Positions 30,001 through 44,517 of a DNA stretch of 64,000 nt are shown here, piece after piece; within the stretch, counting starts at the first letter, position 1; each line of letters opens with the position of its first letter. The notes under the pieces are model-generated. The model saw only the letters and a list, made by a program, of their open reading frames with translations, searched no databases and was not told where the DNA came from. Origin of the DNA: Mactra quadrangularis (Eukaryota; Mollusca; Bivalvia; Venerida; Mactridae); contig CM046297.1 in the NCBI GenBank assembly GCA_025267735.1, positions 14,963,511 to 15,027,510 on the forward strand, written 5' to 3'. A program made the position numbers and the translations under genes.

Positions 30001-30581
30001 GCCCCTGCTACAGTGCATGAGGCCATGTTGCTGTAGATGCCCTGCTACAGTGCATGAGGCCATGTTGCTGTAGATGCCCCTGCTACAGTGCATGAGGTGA
30101 TGTTGCTGTAGATGCCCCTGCTACAGCCAGTATTGAGATGTTACTGTAGATGCCCCTGCTACAGTGCATGAGGGGATGTTGCTGTAGATGCCCCTGCTAC
30201 AGTGCATGAGGCGATGTTGCTGTAGATGCCCCTGCTACAGTGCATGAAGTGATGTTGCTGTAGATGCCCCTGCTATAGTGCATGAAATGATGTTGCTGTA
30301 GATGCCCCTGCTACAGTGCATGAGGCGATGTTGCTGTAGATGCCCCTGCTACAGTGCATGAAGTGATGTTGCTGTAGATGCCCCTGCTACAGTGCATGAG
30401 GTGATGTTGTTGTAGAAGCCCCTGCTACAGCCAGTATGGGGATGTTACTGTAGATGCCCCTGCTACAGTGCATGAGGTGAATTTTCTGTAGATGCCCCTG
30501 CTACAGCCCATGATGTGGTGTTGCTGTAAATGCCCCTACTACAGCCTGAGATGTAACGTTGATGTTGATGCCCCTGCTACA

Positions 30582-30770
30582 ACTAGTAAGGTTCAATCGC
30601 AAAAGTCTCAACCAGTTAGCATTTTATCATCTGCCAAGTTGTTTGGATCAGAGAGCAAATGGGTCCTTTGTTCAACTATCTAAGTGAATTGGCTTGTGAT
30701 CAATGTGAAACTGTCAATCCCTTTCTGTAGAATTGTGATGTTGAGACTTAAGCTTGAGCCTTTGTTGCAG
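30582..30770. repeat. Array spacer 7 (duplicate of spacer 3)
   Basis: Lies 16,199 bp after spacer 3, with the same GTGAATTTTCTG variant in its upstream cap. Confidence 0.9.
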
Positions 30771-33389
30771 CCGGGGCGGTGATGTTGCTGTAGATGCCCC
30801 TGCTACAGCCGGTGTGGTAATGTAGCTGTAGATGCCCCTGCTACAGTGCATGAGGCGATGTTGCTGTAGATGCCCCTGCTACAGCGCATAAAATGATGTT
30901 GCTGTAGATGCCCCTGCTACAGCGCATGAAGTGATGTTGCTGTAGATGCCCCTGCTACAGTGCATGAAGTGATGTTACTGTAGATGCCCCTGCTACAGTG
31001 CATGAGGTGATGTTGCTGTAGATGCCCCTGCTACAGTGCCTGAGGTGATGTTGCTGTAGATGCTCCTGCTACAGCCATGGATGTGATGTTGCTGTAGATG
31101 CCCTTGCTACAGTGCATGAGTTGAAGTTACTGTAGATGCCCCTGCTACAGTGCATGAGGTGATGTAGCCGTAGATGCCCCTGCTATGGTCAGTATGGAGA
31201 TGTTACTGTAGATGCCCCTGCTACAGTGCATGAGGTGATGTTGCTGTAGATGCCCCTGCTACACTGCATGAGGTGATGTTGCTGTAGATGCCCCTGCAAC
31301 AGCGCATGAGGTTATGTTGCTGTAGATGCCCCTGCTACAGTGCATGAGGTGATGTTGCTGTAGATGCCCCTGCTACAGTGCATGAGGCTATGTTGCTGTA
31401 GATGCCCCTGCTACAGTGCATGAGGTGATGTTGCTGTAGATGCCCCTGCTACAGTGCATGAGGCAACATTGCTGTAGATGCCCCTGCTACAGTGCATGAG
31501 GTGATGTTGGTGTAGATGCCCCTGCTACAGTGCATGAGGCTATGTTGCTGTAGATGCCCCTGCTACAGCGCATGAGGAAATGTTGCTGTAGATGCCCCTG
31601 CTACAGTGCATGAAGTGATGTTGCTGTAGATGCCCCTGCTACAGTGCATGAAATAATGTTGTTGTAGATGCCCCTGCTACAGTGCATGAGGCGATGTTAC
31701 TGTAGATGCCCCTGCTACAGTGCATGAGGGGATGTTGCTGTAGATGCCCCTGCTACAGTGCATGAGGTGAAGTTACTGTAGATGCCCCTGCTACAATGCA
31801 TGAGGTGATGTAGCCGTAGATGCCCCTGCTACGGTCAGTAAGGAGATGTTACTGTAGATGCCCCTGCTACAGTGCATGAGGTGATGTTGCAGTAGATGCC
31901 CCTGCTACACTGCATGAGGTGATGTTGCTGTAGATGCCCCTGCTACAGTGCATGAAATAATGTTACTGTAGATGCCCCTGCTACAGTGCATGAGGCGATG
32001 TTGCTGTAGATGCCCCTGCTACAGTGCATCAGGCGATGTTACTGTAGATGCCCCTGCTACAGTGCATGAGGCCATGTTACTGTAGATGCCCCTGCTACAG
32101 CGCATGAGGTGATGTTGCTGTAGATGCCCCTGCTACAGTGCATGAGGTGATGTTGCTGTAGATGCCCCTGCTACAGTGCATGAGGCTATGTTGCTGTAGA
32201 TGCCCCTGCTACAGTGCATGAGGTGATGTTGCTGTAGATGCCCCTGCTACAGTGCATGAGGCAACGTTGCTGTAGATGCCCCTGCTACAGTGCATGAGGT
32301 GATGTTGCTGTAGATGCCCCTGCTACAGTGCATGAGGCTATGTTGCTGTAGATGCCCCTGCTACAGCGCATGAGGAAATGTTGCTGTAGATGCCCCTGCT
32401 ACAGTGATGATGTGATGTTACTGTAGATGCCCCTGTACAGTGCATGAAATAATGTTACTGTAGATGCCCCTGCTACAGTGCATGAGGCGATGTTGCTGTA
32501 GATGCCCCTGCTACAGTGCATGAGGCGATGTTACTGTAGATGCCCCTGCTACAGTGCATGAGGCCATGTTACTGTAGATGCCCCTGCTACAGTGCATGAG
32601 GCCATGTTGCTGTAGATGCCCCTGCTACAGCGCATGAAGTGATGTTGCTGTAGATGCCCCTGCTACAGTGCATGAGGTGATGTTGCTGTAGTTGCCCCTG
32701 CTACAGTGCATGAGGCGATGTTGCTGTAGATGCCCCTGCTACAGTGCATGAAGTGATGTTGCTGTAGATGCCCCTGCTACAGTGCATGAAATAATGTTGC
32801 TGTAGATGCCCCTGCTACAGTGCATGAAATAATGTTACTGTAGATGCCCCTGCTACAGTGCATGAGGGGATGTTGCTGTAGATGCCCCTGCTACAGTGCA
32901 TGAGGTGAAGTTACTGTAGGTGCCCCTGCTACAATGCATGAGGTGATGTAGCCGTAGATGCCCCTGCTACGGTCAGTAAGGAGATGTTACTGTAGATGCC
33001 CCTGCTACAGTGCATGAGGTGATGTTGCAGTAGATGCCCCTGCTACAGTGCATGAAGTGATGTTGCTGTAGATGCCCCTGCTATAGTGCATGAAATGATG
33101 TTGCTGTAGATGCCCCTGCTACAGTGCATGAGGCGATGTTGCTGTAGATGCCCCTGCTACAGTGCATGAAGTGATGTTGCTGTAGATGCCCCTGCTACAG
33201 TGCATGAGGTGATGTTGTTGTAGAAGCCCCTGCTACAGCCAGTATGGGGATGTTACTGTAGATGCCCCTGCTACAGTGCATGAGGTGAAGTTTCTGTAGA
33301 TGCCCCTGCTACAGCCCATGATGTGGTGTTGCTGTAAATGCCCCTACTACAGCCTGAGATGTAACGTTGATGTTGATGCCCCTGCTACA

Positions 33390-33578
33390 ACTAGTAAGGT
33401 TCAATCGCAAAAGTCTCAACCAGTTAGCATTTTATCATCTGCCAAGTTGTTTGGATCAGAGAGCAAATGGGTCCTTTGTTCAACTATCTAAGTGAATTGG
33501 CTTGTGATCAATGTGAAACTGTCAATCCCTTTCTGTAGAATTGTGATGTTGAGACTTAAGCTTGAGCCTTTGTTGCAG
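33390..33578. repeat. Array spacer 8 (duplicate of spacer 4)
   Basis: Lies 16,199 bp after spacer 4. It is the last left-subfamily spacer. A block of only 1,557 bp separates it from spacer 9. Confidence 0.9.
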
Positions 33579-35135
33579 CCGGGGCGGTGATGTTGCTGTA
33601 GATGCCCCTGCTACAGCCGGTGTGGTAATGTAGCTGTAGATGCCCCTGCTACAGTGCATGAGGCGATGTTACTGTAGATGCCCCTGCTACAGTGCATGAG
33701 GCGATGTTGCTGTAGATGCCCCTGCTACAGCGCATAAAGTGATGTTGCTGTAGATGCCCCTGCTACAGTGCATGAGGTGAAGTTACTGTAGATGCCCCTG
33801 CTACAATGCATGAGGTGATGTTGCTGTAGATGCCCCTGCTACAGTGCATGAAGTGATGTTGCTGTAGATGCCCCTGCTACAGTGCATGAAATGATGTTGC
33901 TGTAGATGCCCCTGCTGCAGTGCATGAGGCGATGTTGCTGTAGATGCCCCTGCTACACTGCATGAGGTGATGTTGCTGTAGCTGCCTCTGCTACACTGCA
34001 TGAGGTGATGTTGCTGTAGATGCCCCTGCTACAGTGCATGAGGTGATGTTGCTTTAGATGCCCCTGCTACACTGCATGAGGTGATGTTGCTGTAGATGCC
34101 CCTGCTACAGTGCATGAGGTGATGTTGCTGTAGATGCCCCTGCTACAGCGCATTAGGTGATGTTGCTGTAGATGCCCCTGCTACAGCGCATTAGGTGATG
34201 TTGCTGTAGATGCCCCTACTACAGCGCATGAGGTGATGTTGCTGTAGATGCCCCTGCTACAGTGCAAGAGGCGATGTTACTGTAGATGCCCCTGCTACAG
34301 TGCATGATGCCATGTTGCTGTAGATGCCCCTGCTACAGTGCATGAGGCCATGTTGCTGTAGATGCCCCTGCTACAGCGCATGAAGTGATGTTGCTGTAGA
34401 TGCCCCTGCTACAGTGCATGAAATAATGTTAATGTAGATGCCCCTGCTACAGTGCATGAGGCGATGTTGCTGTAGATGCCCCTGCTACAGTGCATGAGGC
34501 GATGTTACTGTAGATGCCCCTGCTACAGTGCATGAGGCCATGTTGCTGTACATGCCCATGCTACAGTGCATGAGGCCATGTTGCTGTAGATGCCCCTGCT
34601 ACAGTGCATGAGGTGATGTTGCTGTAGATGCCCCTGCTACAGCCAGTATTGAGATGTTACTGTAGATGCCCCTGCAACAGTGCATGAAGTGATGTTGCTG
34701 TAGATGCCCCTGCTACAGTGCATGACGCGATGTTGCTGTAGATGCCCCTGCTACAGTGCATGAAGTGATGTTGCTGTAGATGCCCCTGCTACAGTGCATG
34801 AAGTGATGTTGCTGTAGATGCCCCTGCTATAGTGCATGAAATGATGTTGCTGTAGATGCCCCTGCTACAGTGCATGAGGCGATGTTGCTGTAGATGCCCC
34901 TGCTACAGTGCATGAAATGATGTTGCTGTAGATGCCCCTGCTACAGTGCATGAGGTGATGTTGTTGTAGAAGCCCCTGCTACAGCCAGTATGGGGATGTT
35001 ACTGTAGATGCCCCTGCTACAGTGCATGAGGTGAAGTTTCTGTAGATGCCCCTGCTACAGCCCATGATGTGGTGTTGCTGTAAATGCCCCTACTACAGCT
35101 TGAGATGTAACGTTGATGTTGATGCCCCTGCTACA

Positions 35136-35324
35136 ACTAGTGAGGTTCCATCGCAAAAGTCTCAACCAGTTAGCATTTTATCATCTGCCAAGTTGTTTGG
35201 ATCAGAGAGCAAATGGGTCCTTTGTTCAACTATCTAATTGAAGTGGCTTGTGATCAATGTGAAACTGTCAATCCCTTTCTGTAGAATTGTGATGTTGAGA
35301 CTTAAGCTTGAGCCTTTGTTGCAG
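35136..35324. repeat. Array spacer 9 (right subfamily)
   Basis: First spacer of the right subfamily: it starts ACTAGTGAGG and is followed by CCAGGGCCG instead of CCGGGGCGG. Private changes are GTTCCATCG and CTAATTGAAGTGG. Confidence 0.9.
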
Positions 35325-38300
35325 CCAGGGCCGTGATGTTGCTGTAGATGCCCCTGCTACAGCCGGTGTGGTAATGTAGCTGTAGATGCCCCTGCTACAG
35401 TGCATGAGGTGATGTTGCTGTAGATGCCCCTGCTACAGTGCATGAGGTGATGTTGCTGTAGATGCCCCTGCTACAGTGCATGAAGTGATGTTACTGTAGA
35501 TGCCCCTGCTACAGTGCATGAAGTGATGTTACTGTAGATGCCCCTGCTACAGTGCATGAGGTGATGTTGCTGTAGATGCCCCTGCTACAGTGCATGAGGC
35601 GATGTTGCTGTAGATGCCCCTGCTACAGTGCATGAGGCGATGTTACTGTAGATGCCCCTGCTACAGTGCATGAGGCCATGTTGCTGTAGATGCCCCTGCT
35701 ACAGTGCATGAGGCCATGTTGCTGTAGATACCCATGCTACAGTGCATGAGGTGATGTTGCTGTAGATGCCCCTGCTACAGTGCATGAAGTGATGTTACTG
35801 TAGATGCCCCTGCTCCAGTGCATGAGGTGATGTTGCTGTAGATGCCCCTGCTACAGTGCATGAGGTGATGTCTCTGTAGATGCCCCAGCTACAGCGCATG
35901 AGGTGATGTTGCTGTAGATGCCCCTGCTACAGCGCATGAGGTGATGTTGCTGTAGATGCCCCTGCTACAGCCAGTATTGAGATGTTACTGTAGATGCCCC
36001 TGCTACAGCCAGTATTGAGATGTTACTGTAGACGCCCCTGCTACAGCACATGAGGTGATGTTGCTGTAGATGCCCCTGCTACAGCCAGTATTGAGATGTT
36101 ACTGTAGATGCCCCTGCTACAGTGCATGAAGTGATGTTGCTGTAGATGCCCCTGCTACAGTGCATGAAATGATGTTGCTGTAGATGCCCCTGCTACAGTG
36201 CATGAGGCGATGTTACTGTAGATGCCCCTGCTACAGTGCATGAGGCGATGTTGCTGTAGATGCCCCTGCTACAGTGCATGAGGTGAAGTTACTGTAGATG
36301 CCCCTGCTTCAGTGCATGAGGTGAAGTTACTGTAGATGCCCCTGCTACAATGCATGAGGTGATGTTGCTGTAGATGCCCCTGCTACAGTGCATGAAGTGA
36401 TGTTGCTGTAGATGCCCCTGCTACAGTGCATGAAATGATGTTGCTGTAGATGCCCCTGCTACAGTGCATAAGGCGATGTTGCTGTAGATGACCCTGCTAC
36501 ACTGCATGAGGTGATGCTGCTGTAGATGCCCCTGCTACACTGCATGAGGTGATGTTGCTGTAGATGCCCCTGCTACAGTGCATGAGGTGATGTTGCTGTA
36601 GATGCCCCTGCTACACTGCATGAGGTGATGTTGCTGTAGATGCCCCTGCTACAGTGCATGAGGTGATGTTGCTGTAGATGCCCCTGCTACAGCGCATTAG
36701 GTGATGTTGCTGTAGATGCCCCTACTACAGCGCATGAGGTGATGTTGCTGTAGATGCCCCTGCTACAGTGCATGAGGCGATGTTACTGTAGATGCCCCTG
36801 CTACAGTGCATGATGCCATGTTGCTGTAGATGCCCCTGCTACAGTGCATGAGGCCATGTTGCTGTAGATGCCCCTGCTACAGCGCATGAAGTGATGTTGC
36901 TGTAGATGCCCCTGCTACAGTGCATGAAATAATGTTAATGTAGATGCCCCTGCTACAGTGCATGAAATAATGTTAATGTAGATGCCCCTGCTACAGTGCA
37001 TGAAGTGATGTTACTGTAGATGCCCCTGCTACAGTGCATGAGGTGATGTTGCTGTAGATGCCCCTGCTACAGTGCATGAGGCGATGTTGCTGTAGATGCC
37101 CCTGCTACAGTGCATGAGGCGATGTTACTGTAGATGCCCCTGCTACAGTGCATGAGGCCATGTTGCTGTAGATGCCCCTGCTACAGTGCATGAGGCCATG
37201 TTGCTGTAGATACCCATGCTACAGTGCATGAGGTGATGTTGCTGTAGATGCCCCTGCTACAGTGCATGAAGTGATGTTACTGTAGATGCCCCTGCTCCAG
37301 TGCATGAGGTGATGTTGCTGTAGATGCCCCTGCTACAGTGCATGAAGTGATGTTACTGTAGATGCCCCTGCTACAGTGCATGAGGCGATGTTACTGTAGA
37401 TGCCCCTGCTACAGTGCATGAGGCCATGTTGCTGTAGATGCCCCTGCTACAGTGCATGAGGCCATGTTGCTGTAGATACCCATGCTACAGTGCATGAGGT
37501 GATGTTGCTGTAGATGCCCCTGCTACAGTGCATGAAGTGATGTTACTGTAGATGCCCCTGCTCCAGTGCATGAGGTGATGTTGCTGTAGATGCCCCTGCT
37601 ACAGTGCATGAGGTGATGTCTCTGTAGATGCCCCTGCTACAGCGCATGAGGTGATGTTGCTGTAGATGCCCCTGCTACAGCGCATGAGGTGATGTTGCTG
37701 TAGATGCCCCTGCTACAGCCAGTATTGAGATGTTACTGTAGATGCCCCTGCTACAGCCAGTATTGAGATGTTACTGTAGACGCCCCTGCTACAGCACATG
37801 AGGTGATGTTGCTGTAGATGCCCCTGCTACAGCCAGTATTGAGATGTTACTGTAGATGCCCCTGCTACAGTGCATGAAGTGATGTTGCTGTAGATGCCCC
37901 TGCTACAGTGCATGAAATTATGTTGCTGTAGATGCCCCTGCTACAGTGCATGAGGTGATGTTACTGTAGATGCCCCTGCTACAGTGCATGAGGCGATGTT
38001 GCTGTAGATGCCCCTGCTACAGTGCATGAGGTGAAGTTACTGTAGATGCCCCTGCTTCAGTGCATGAGGTGAAGTTACTGTAGATGCCCCTGCTACAATG
38101 CATGAGGTGATGTTGCTGTAGATGCCCCTGCTACAGTGCATGAAGTGATGTTGCTGTAGATGCCCCTGCTACAGTGCATGAAATGATGTTGCTGTAGATG
38201 CCCCTGCTACAGTGCATAAGGCGATGTTGCTGTAGATGACCCTGCTACACTGCATGAGGTGATGTTGCTGTAGATGCCCCTGCTACACTGCATGAGGTGA

Positions 38301-41300
38301 TGTTGCTGTAGATGCCCCTGCTACAGTGCATGAGGTGATGTTGCTGTAGATGCCCCTGCTACAGTGCATCAGGCGATGTTACTGTAGATGCCCCTGCTAC
38401 AGTGCATGATGCCCTGTTGCTGTAGATGCCCCTGCTACAGTGCATGAGGCCATGTTGCTGTAGATGCCCCTGCTACAGCGCATGAAGTGATGTTGCTGTA
38501 GATGCCCCTGCTACAGTGCATGAAATAATGTTAATGTAGATGCCCCTGCTACAGTGCATGAAATAATGTTAATGTAGATGCCCCTGCTACAGTGCATGAA
38601 GTGATGTTACTGTAGATGCCCCTGCTACAGTGCATGAGGTGATGTTGCTGTAGATGCCCCTGCTACAGTGCATGAGGCGATGTTGCTGTGGATGCCCCTG
38701 CTACAGTGCATGAGGCGATGTTACTGTAGATGCCCCTGCTACAGTGCATGAGGCCATGTTGCTGTAGATGCCCCTGCTACAGTGCATGAGGCCATGTTGC
38801 TGTAGATACCCATGCTACAGTGCATGAGGTGATGTTGCTGTAGATGCCCCTGCTACAGTGCATGAAGTGATGTTACTGTAGATGCCCCTGCTCCAGTGCA
38901 TGAGGTGATGTTGCTGTAGATGCCCCTGCTACAGTGCATGAGGTGATGTCTCTGTAGATGCCCCTGCTACAGCGCATGAGGTGATGTTGCTGTAGATGCC
39001 CCTGCTACAGCGCATGAGGTGATGTTGCTGTAGATGCCCCTGCTACAGCCAGTATTGAGATGTTACTGTAGATGCCCCTGCTACAGCCAGTATTGAGATG
39101 TTACTGTAGACGCCCCTGCTACAGCACATGAGGTGATGTTGCTGTAGATGCCCCTGCTACAGCCAGTATTGAGATGTTACTGTAGATGCCCCTGCTACAG
39201 TGCATGAAGTGATGTTGCTGTAGATGCCCCTGCTACAGTGCATGAAATGATGTTGCTGTAGATGCCCCTGCTACAGTGCATGAGGCGATGTTACTGTAGA
39301 TGCCCCTGCTACAGTGCATGAGGTGATGTTGCTGTAGATGCCCCTGCTACACTGCATGAGGTGATGTTGCTGTAGATGCCCCTGCTACAGTGCATGAGGT
39401 GATGTTGCTGTAGATGCCCCTGCTACAGCGCATTAGGTGATGTTGCTGTAGATGCCCCTACTACAGCGCATGAGGTGATGTTGCTGTAGATGCCCCTGCT
39501 ACAGTGCATGAGGCGATGTTACTGTAGATGCCCCTGCTACAGTGCATGATGCCATGTTGCTGTAGATGCCCCTGCTACAGTGCATGAGGCCATGTTGCTG
39601 TAGATGCCCCTGCTACAGCGCATGAAGTGATGTTGCTGTAGATGCCCCTGCTACAGTGCATGAAATAATGTTAATGTAGATGCCCCTGCTACAGTGCATG
39701 AAATAATGTTAATGTAGATGCCCCTGCTACAGTGCATGAAGTAATGTTACTGTAGATGCCCCTGCTACAGTGCATGAGGTGATGTTGCTGTAGATGCCCC
39801 TGCTACAGTGCATGAGGCGATGTTGCTGTAGATGCCCCTGCTACAGTGCATGAGGCGATGTTACTGTAGATGCCCCTGCTACAGTGCATGAGGCCATGTT
39901 GCTGTAGATGCCCCTGCTACAGTGCATGAGGCCATGTTGCTGTAGATACCCATGCTACAGTGCATGAGGTGATGTTGCTGTAGATGCCCCTGCTACAGTG
40001 CATGAAGTGATGTTACTGTAGATGCCCCTGCTCCAGTGCATGAGGTGATGTTGCTGTAGATGCCCCTGCTACAGTGCATGAGGTGATGTCTCTGTAGATG
40101 CCCCTGCTACAGCGCATGAGGTGATGTTGCTGTAGATGCCCCTGCTACAGCGCATGAGGTGATGTTGCTGTAGATGCCCCTGCTACAGCCAGTATTGAGA
40201 TGTTACTGTAGATGCCCCTGCTACAGCCAGTATTGAGATGTTACTGTAGACGCCCCTGCTACAGCACATGAGGTGATGTTGCTGTAGATGCCCCTGCTAC
40301 AGCCAGTATTGAGATGTTACTGTAGATGCCCCTGCTACAGTGCATGAAGTGATGTTGCTGTAGATGCCCCTGCTACAGTGCATGAAATGATGTTGCTGTA
40401 GATGCCCCTGCTACAGTGCATGAGGCGATGTTACTGTAGATGCCCCTGCTACAGTGCATGAGGCGATGTTGCTGTAGATGCCCCTGCTACAGTGCATGAG
40501 GTGAAGTTACTGTAGATGCCCCTGCTTCAGTGCATGAGGTGAAGTTACTGTAGATGCCCCTGCTACAATGCATGAGTTGATGTTGCTGTAGATGCCCCTG
40601 CTACAGTGCATGAAGTGATGTTGCTGTAGATGCCCCTGCTACTGTGCATGAAATGATGTTGCTGTAGATGCCCCTGCTACAGTGCATGAGGCGATGTTGC
40701 TGTAGATGACCCTGCTACACTGCATGAGGTGATGTTGCTGTAGATGCCCCTGCTACACTGCATGAGGTGATGTTGCTGTAGATGCCCCTGCTACAGCACA
40801 TGAGGTGATGTTGCTGTAGATGCCCCTGCTACACTGCATGAGGTGATGTTGCTGTAGATGCCCCTGCTACAGTGCATGAGGTGATGTTGCTGTAGATGCC
40901 CCTGCTACAGCGCATTAGGTGATGTTGCTGTAGATGCCCCTACTACAGCGCATGAGGTGATGTTACTGTAGATGCCCCTGCTACAGTGCATGAGGCGATG
41001 TTACTGTAGATGCCCCTGCTACAGTGCATGATGCCATGTTGCTGTAGATGCCCCTGCTACAGTGCATGAGGCCATGTTGCTGTAGATGCCCCTGCTACAG
41101 CGCATGAAGTGATGTTGCTGTAGATGCCCCTGCTACAGTGCATGAAATAATGTTAATGTAGATGCCCCTGCTACAGTGCATGAAATAATGTTAATGTAGA
41201 TGCCCCTGCTACAGTGCATGAGGCGATGTTACTGTAGATGCCCCTGCTACAGTGCATGAGGCCATATTGCTGTACATGCCCATGCTACAGTGCATGAGGC

Positions 41301-42810
41301 CATGTTGCTGTAGATGCCCCTGCTACAGTGCATGAGGTGATGTTGCTGTAGATGCCCCTGCTACAGTGCATGAGGCCATATTGCTGTACATGCCCATGCT
41401 ACAGTGCATGAGGCCATGTTGCTGTAGATGCCCCTGCTACAGTGCTCGAAGTGATGTTGCTGTAGATGCCCCTGCTACAGTGCATGACGCGATGTTGCTG
41501 TAGATGCCCCTGCTACAGTGCATGAAGTGATGTTGCTGTAGATGCCCCTGCTACAGTGCATGAAGTGATGTTGCTGTAGATGCCCCTGCTATAGTGCATG
41601 AAATGATGTTGCTGTAGATACCCCTGCTACAGTGCATGAGGCGATGTTGCTGTAGATGCCCCTGCTACAGTGCATGAAGTGATGTTGCTGTAGATGCCCC
41701 TGCTACAGTGCATGAGGTGATGTTGTTGTAGAAGCCCCTGCTACAGCCAGTATGGGGATGTTACTGTAGATGCCCCTGCTACAGTGCATGAGGTGAAGTT
41801 TCTGTAGATGCCCCTGCTACAGCCCATGATGTGGTGTTGCTGTAAATGCCCCTACTACAGCCTGAGATGTAACGTTGATGTTGATGCCCCTGCTACAACT
41901 AGTGAGGTTCAATCCCAAAAGTCTCAACCAGTTAGCATTTTATCATCTGCCAAGTTGTTTGGATCAGAGAGCAAATGGGTCCTTTGTTCAACTATCTAAG
42001 TGAATTGGCTTGTGATCAATGTGAAACTGTCAATCCCTTTCTGTAGAATTGTGATGTTGAGACTTAAGCTTGAGCCTTTGTTGCAGCCAGGGCCGTGATG
42101 TTGCTGTAGATGCCCCTGCTACAGCCGGTGTGGTAATGTAGCTGTAGATGCCCCTGCTACAGTGCATGCGGTGATGTTGCTGTAGATGCCCCTGCTACAG
42201 TGCATGAGGTGATGTTGCTGTAGATGCCCCTGCTACAGTGCATGAAGTGATGTTACTGTAGATGCCCCTGCTACAGTGCATGAAGTGATGTTACTGTAGA
42301 TGCTCCTGCTACAGTGCATGAGGTGATGTTGCTGTAGATGCCCCTGCTACAGTGCATGAGGCGATGTTGCTGTAGATGCCCCTGCTACAGTGCATGAGGC
42401 GATGTTACTGTAGATGCCCCTGCTACAGTGCATGAGGCCATGTTGCTGTAGATGCCCCTGCTACAGTGCATGAGGCCATGTTGCTGTAGATACCCATGCT
42501 ACAGTGCATCAGGTGATGTTGCTGTAGATGCCCCTGCTACAGTGCATGAAGTGATGTTACTGTAGATGCCCCTGCTCCAGTGCATGAGGTGATGTTGCTG
42601 TAGATGCCCCTGCTACAGTGCATGAGGTGATGTCACTGTAGATGCCCCTGCTACAGCGCATGAGGTGATGTTGCTGTAGATGCCCCTGCTACAGCGCATG
42701 AGGTGATGTTGCTGTAGATGCCCCTGCTACAGCCAGTATTGAGATGTTACTGTAGACGCCCCTGCTACAGCCAGTATTGAGATGTTACTGTAGACGCCCC
42801 TGCTACAGCA
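35325..42810. repeat. Higher-order repeat zone with whole-unit periods
   Basis: A marker unit with GTAGACGCCCC followed by CAGCACATGAGG recurs at about 36,031, 37,779, 39,109 and 40,249. The distances are 1,748, 1,330 and 1,140 bp, exactly 46, 35 and 30 units of 38 bp. A further occurrence lies near 42,793. Other zone-specific markers repeat with it: GATACCCATGC, CTCCAGTGC, GCTTCAGTGC and GATGTCTCTGTAG. This is a younger higher-order amplification laid over the basic array and absent from the left 35 kb. Confidence 0.85.
41898..42086. repeat. Array spacer 10 (right subfamily)
   Basis: Right-subfamily spacer after a 6,573-bp block, the longest complete one. Private change: CAATCCCAAAAG in place of CAATCGCAAAAG. 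Confidence 0.9.
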
Positions 42811-44517
42811 CATGAGGTGATGTTGCTGTAGATGCCCCTGCTACAGCCAGTATTGAGATGTTACTGTAGATGCCCCTGCTACAGTGCGTGAAGTGATGTT
42901 GCTGTAGATGCCCCTGCTACAGTGCATGATATGATGTTGCTGTAGATGCCCCTGCTACAGTGCATGAGGCGATGTTACTGTAGATGCCCCTGCTACAGTG
43001 CATGAGGCGATGTTAATGTAGATGCCCCTGCTACAGTGCATGAGGTGAAGTTACTGTAGATGCCCCTGCTTCAGTGCATGAGGTGAAGTTACTGTAGATG
43101 CCCCTGCTACAATGCATGAGGTGATGTTGCTGTAGATGCCCCTGCTACAGTGCATGAAGTGATGTTGCTGTAGATGCCCCTGCTAACGTGCATGAAATGA
43201 TGTTGCTGTAGATGCCCCTGCTACAGTGCATGAGACGATGTTGCTGTAGATGACCCTGCTACACTGCATGAGGTGATGTTGCTGTAGATGCCTCTGCTAC
43301 ACTGCATGAGGTGATGTTGCTGTAGATGCCCCTGCTACAGTGCATGAGGTGATGTTGCTGTAGATGCCCCTGCTACACTGCATGAGGTGATGTTGCTGTA
43401 GATGCCCCTGCTACAGTGCATGAGGTGATGTTGCTGTAGATGCCCCTGCTACAGCGCATTAGGTGATGTTGCTGTAGATGCCCCTGCTACAGCGCATTAG
43501 GTGATGTTGCTGTAGATGCCCCTACTACAGCGCATGAGGTGATGTTGCTGTAGATGCCCCTGCTACAGTGCATGAGGCGATGTTACTGTAGATGCCCCTG
43601 CTACAGTGCATGAGGTGATGTTGCTGTAGGTGCCCCTGCTACAGCCATGGAGGTGATGTTGCTGTAGATGCCCCTGCAATAGTGCATGAAATGATGTTGC
43701 TGTAGATGCCCCTGCTACAGTGCATGAAGTGATGTTGCTGTAGATGCCCCTGCTACAGCGCATGAAGTGATGTTGCTTCAGATGCCCCTGCTACAGTGCA
43801 TGAAATAATGTTAATGTAGATGCCCCTGCTACAGTGCATGAGGCGATGTTGCTGTAGATGCCCCTGCTACAGTGCATGAGGCGATGTTACTGTAGATGCC
43901 CCTGCTACAGTGCATGAGGCCATGTTGCTGTACATGCCCATGCTATAGTGCATGAGGCCATGTTGCTGTAGATGCCCCTGCTACAGTGCATGAGGTGATG
44001 TTGCTGTAGATGCCCCTGCTACAGCCAGTATTGAGATGTTACTGTAGATGCCCCTGCTACAGTGCATGAAGTGATGTTGCTGTAGATGCCCCTGCTACAG
44101 TGCATGACGCGATGTTGCTGTAGATGCCCCTGCTACAGTGCATGAAGTGATGTTGCTGTAGATGCCCCTGCTACAGTGCATGAAGTGATGTTGCTGTAGA
44201 TGCCCCTGCTATAGTGCATGAAATGATGTTGCTGTAGATGCCCCTGCTACAGTGCATGAGGCGATGTTGCTGTAGATGCCCCTGCTACAGTGCATGAAGT
44301 GATGTTGCTGTAGATGCCCCTGCTACAGTGCATGAGGTGATGTTGTTGTAGAAGCCCCTGCTACAGCCAGTATGGGGATGTTTCTGTAGATGCCCCTGCT
44401 ACAGTGCATGAGGTGAAGTTTCTGTAGATGCCCCTGCTACAGCCCATGATGTGGTGTTGCTGTAAATGCCCCTACTACAGCCTGAGATGTAACGTTGATG
44501 TTGATGCCCCTGCTACA

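Larger units (their letters stand above)
18601..34799. repeat. Copy B of the 16,199-bp tandem duplication
   Basis: This is the direct continuation of copy A, with the junction inside an ordinary 38-bp unit and no unique sequence at the join. Rare variants match copy A, for example CCCGTCC at 29,471 and GATGGCC at 26,624. Homology stops at about 34,800-34,830, where the next units are CTATAG/GAAATGATG instead of CTACAG/GAGGCTATG. It may be a very recent unequal crossover or an assembly duplication. Confidence 0.93.
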
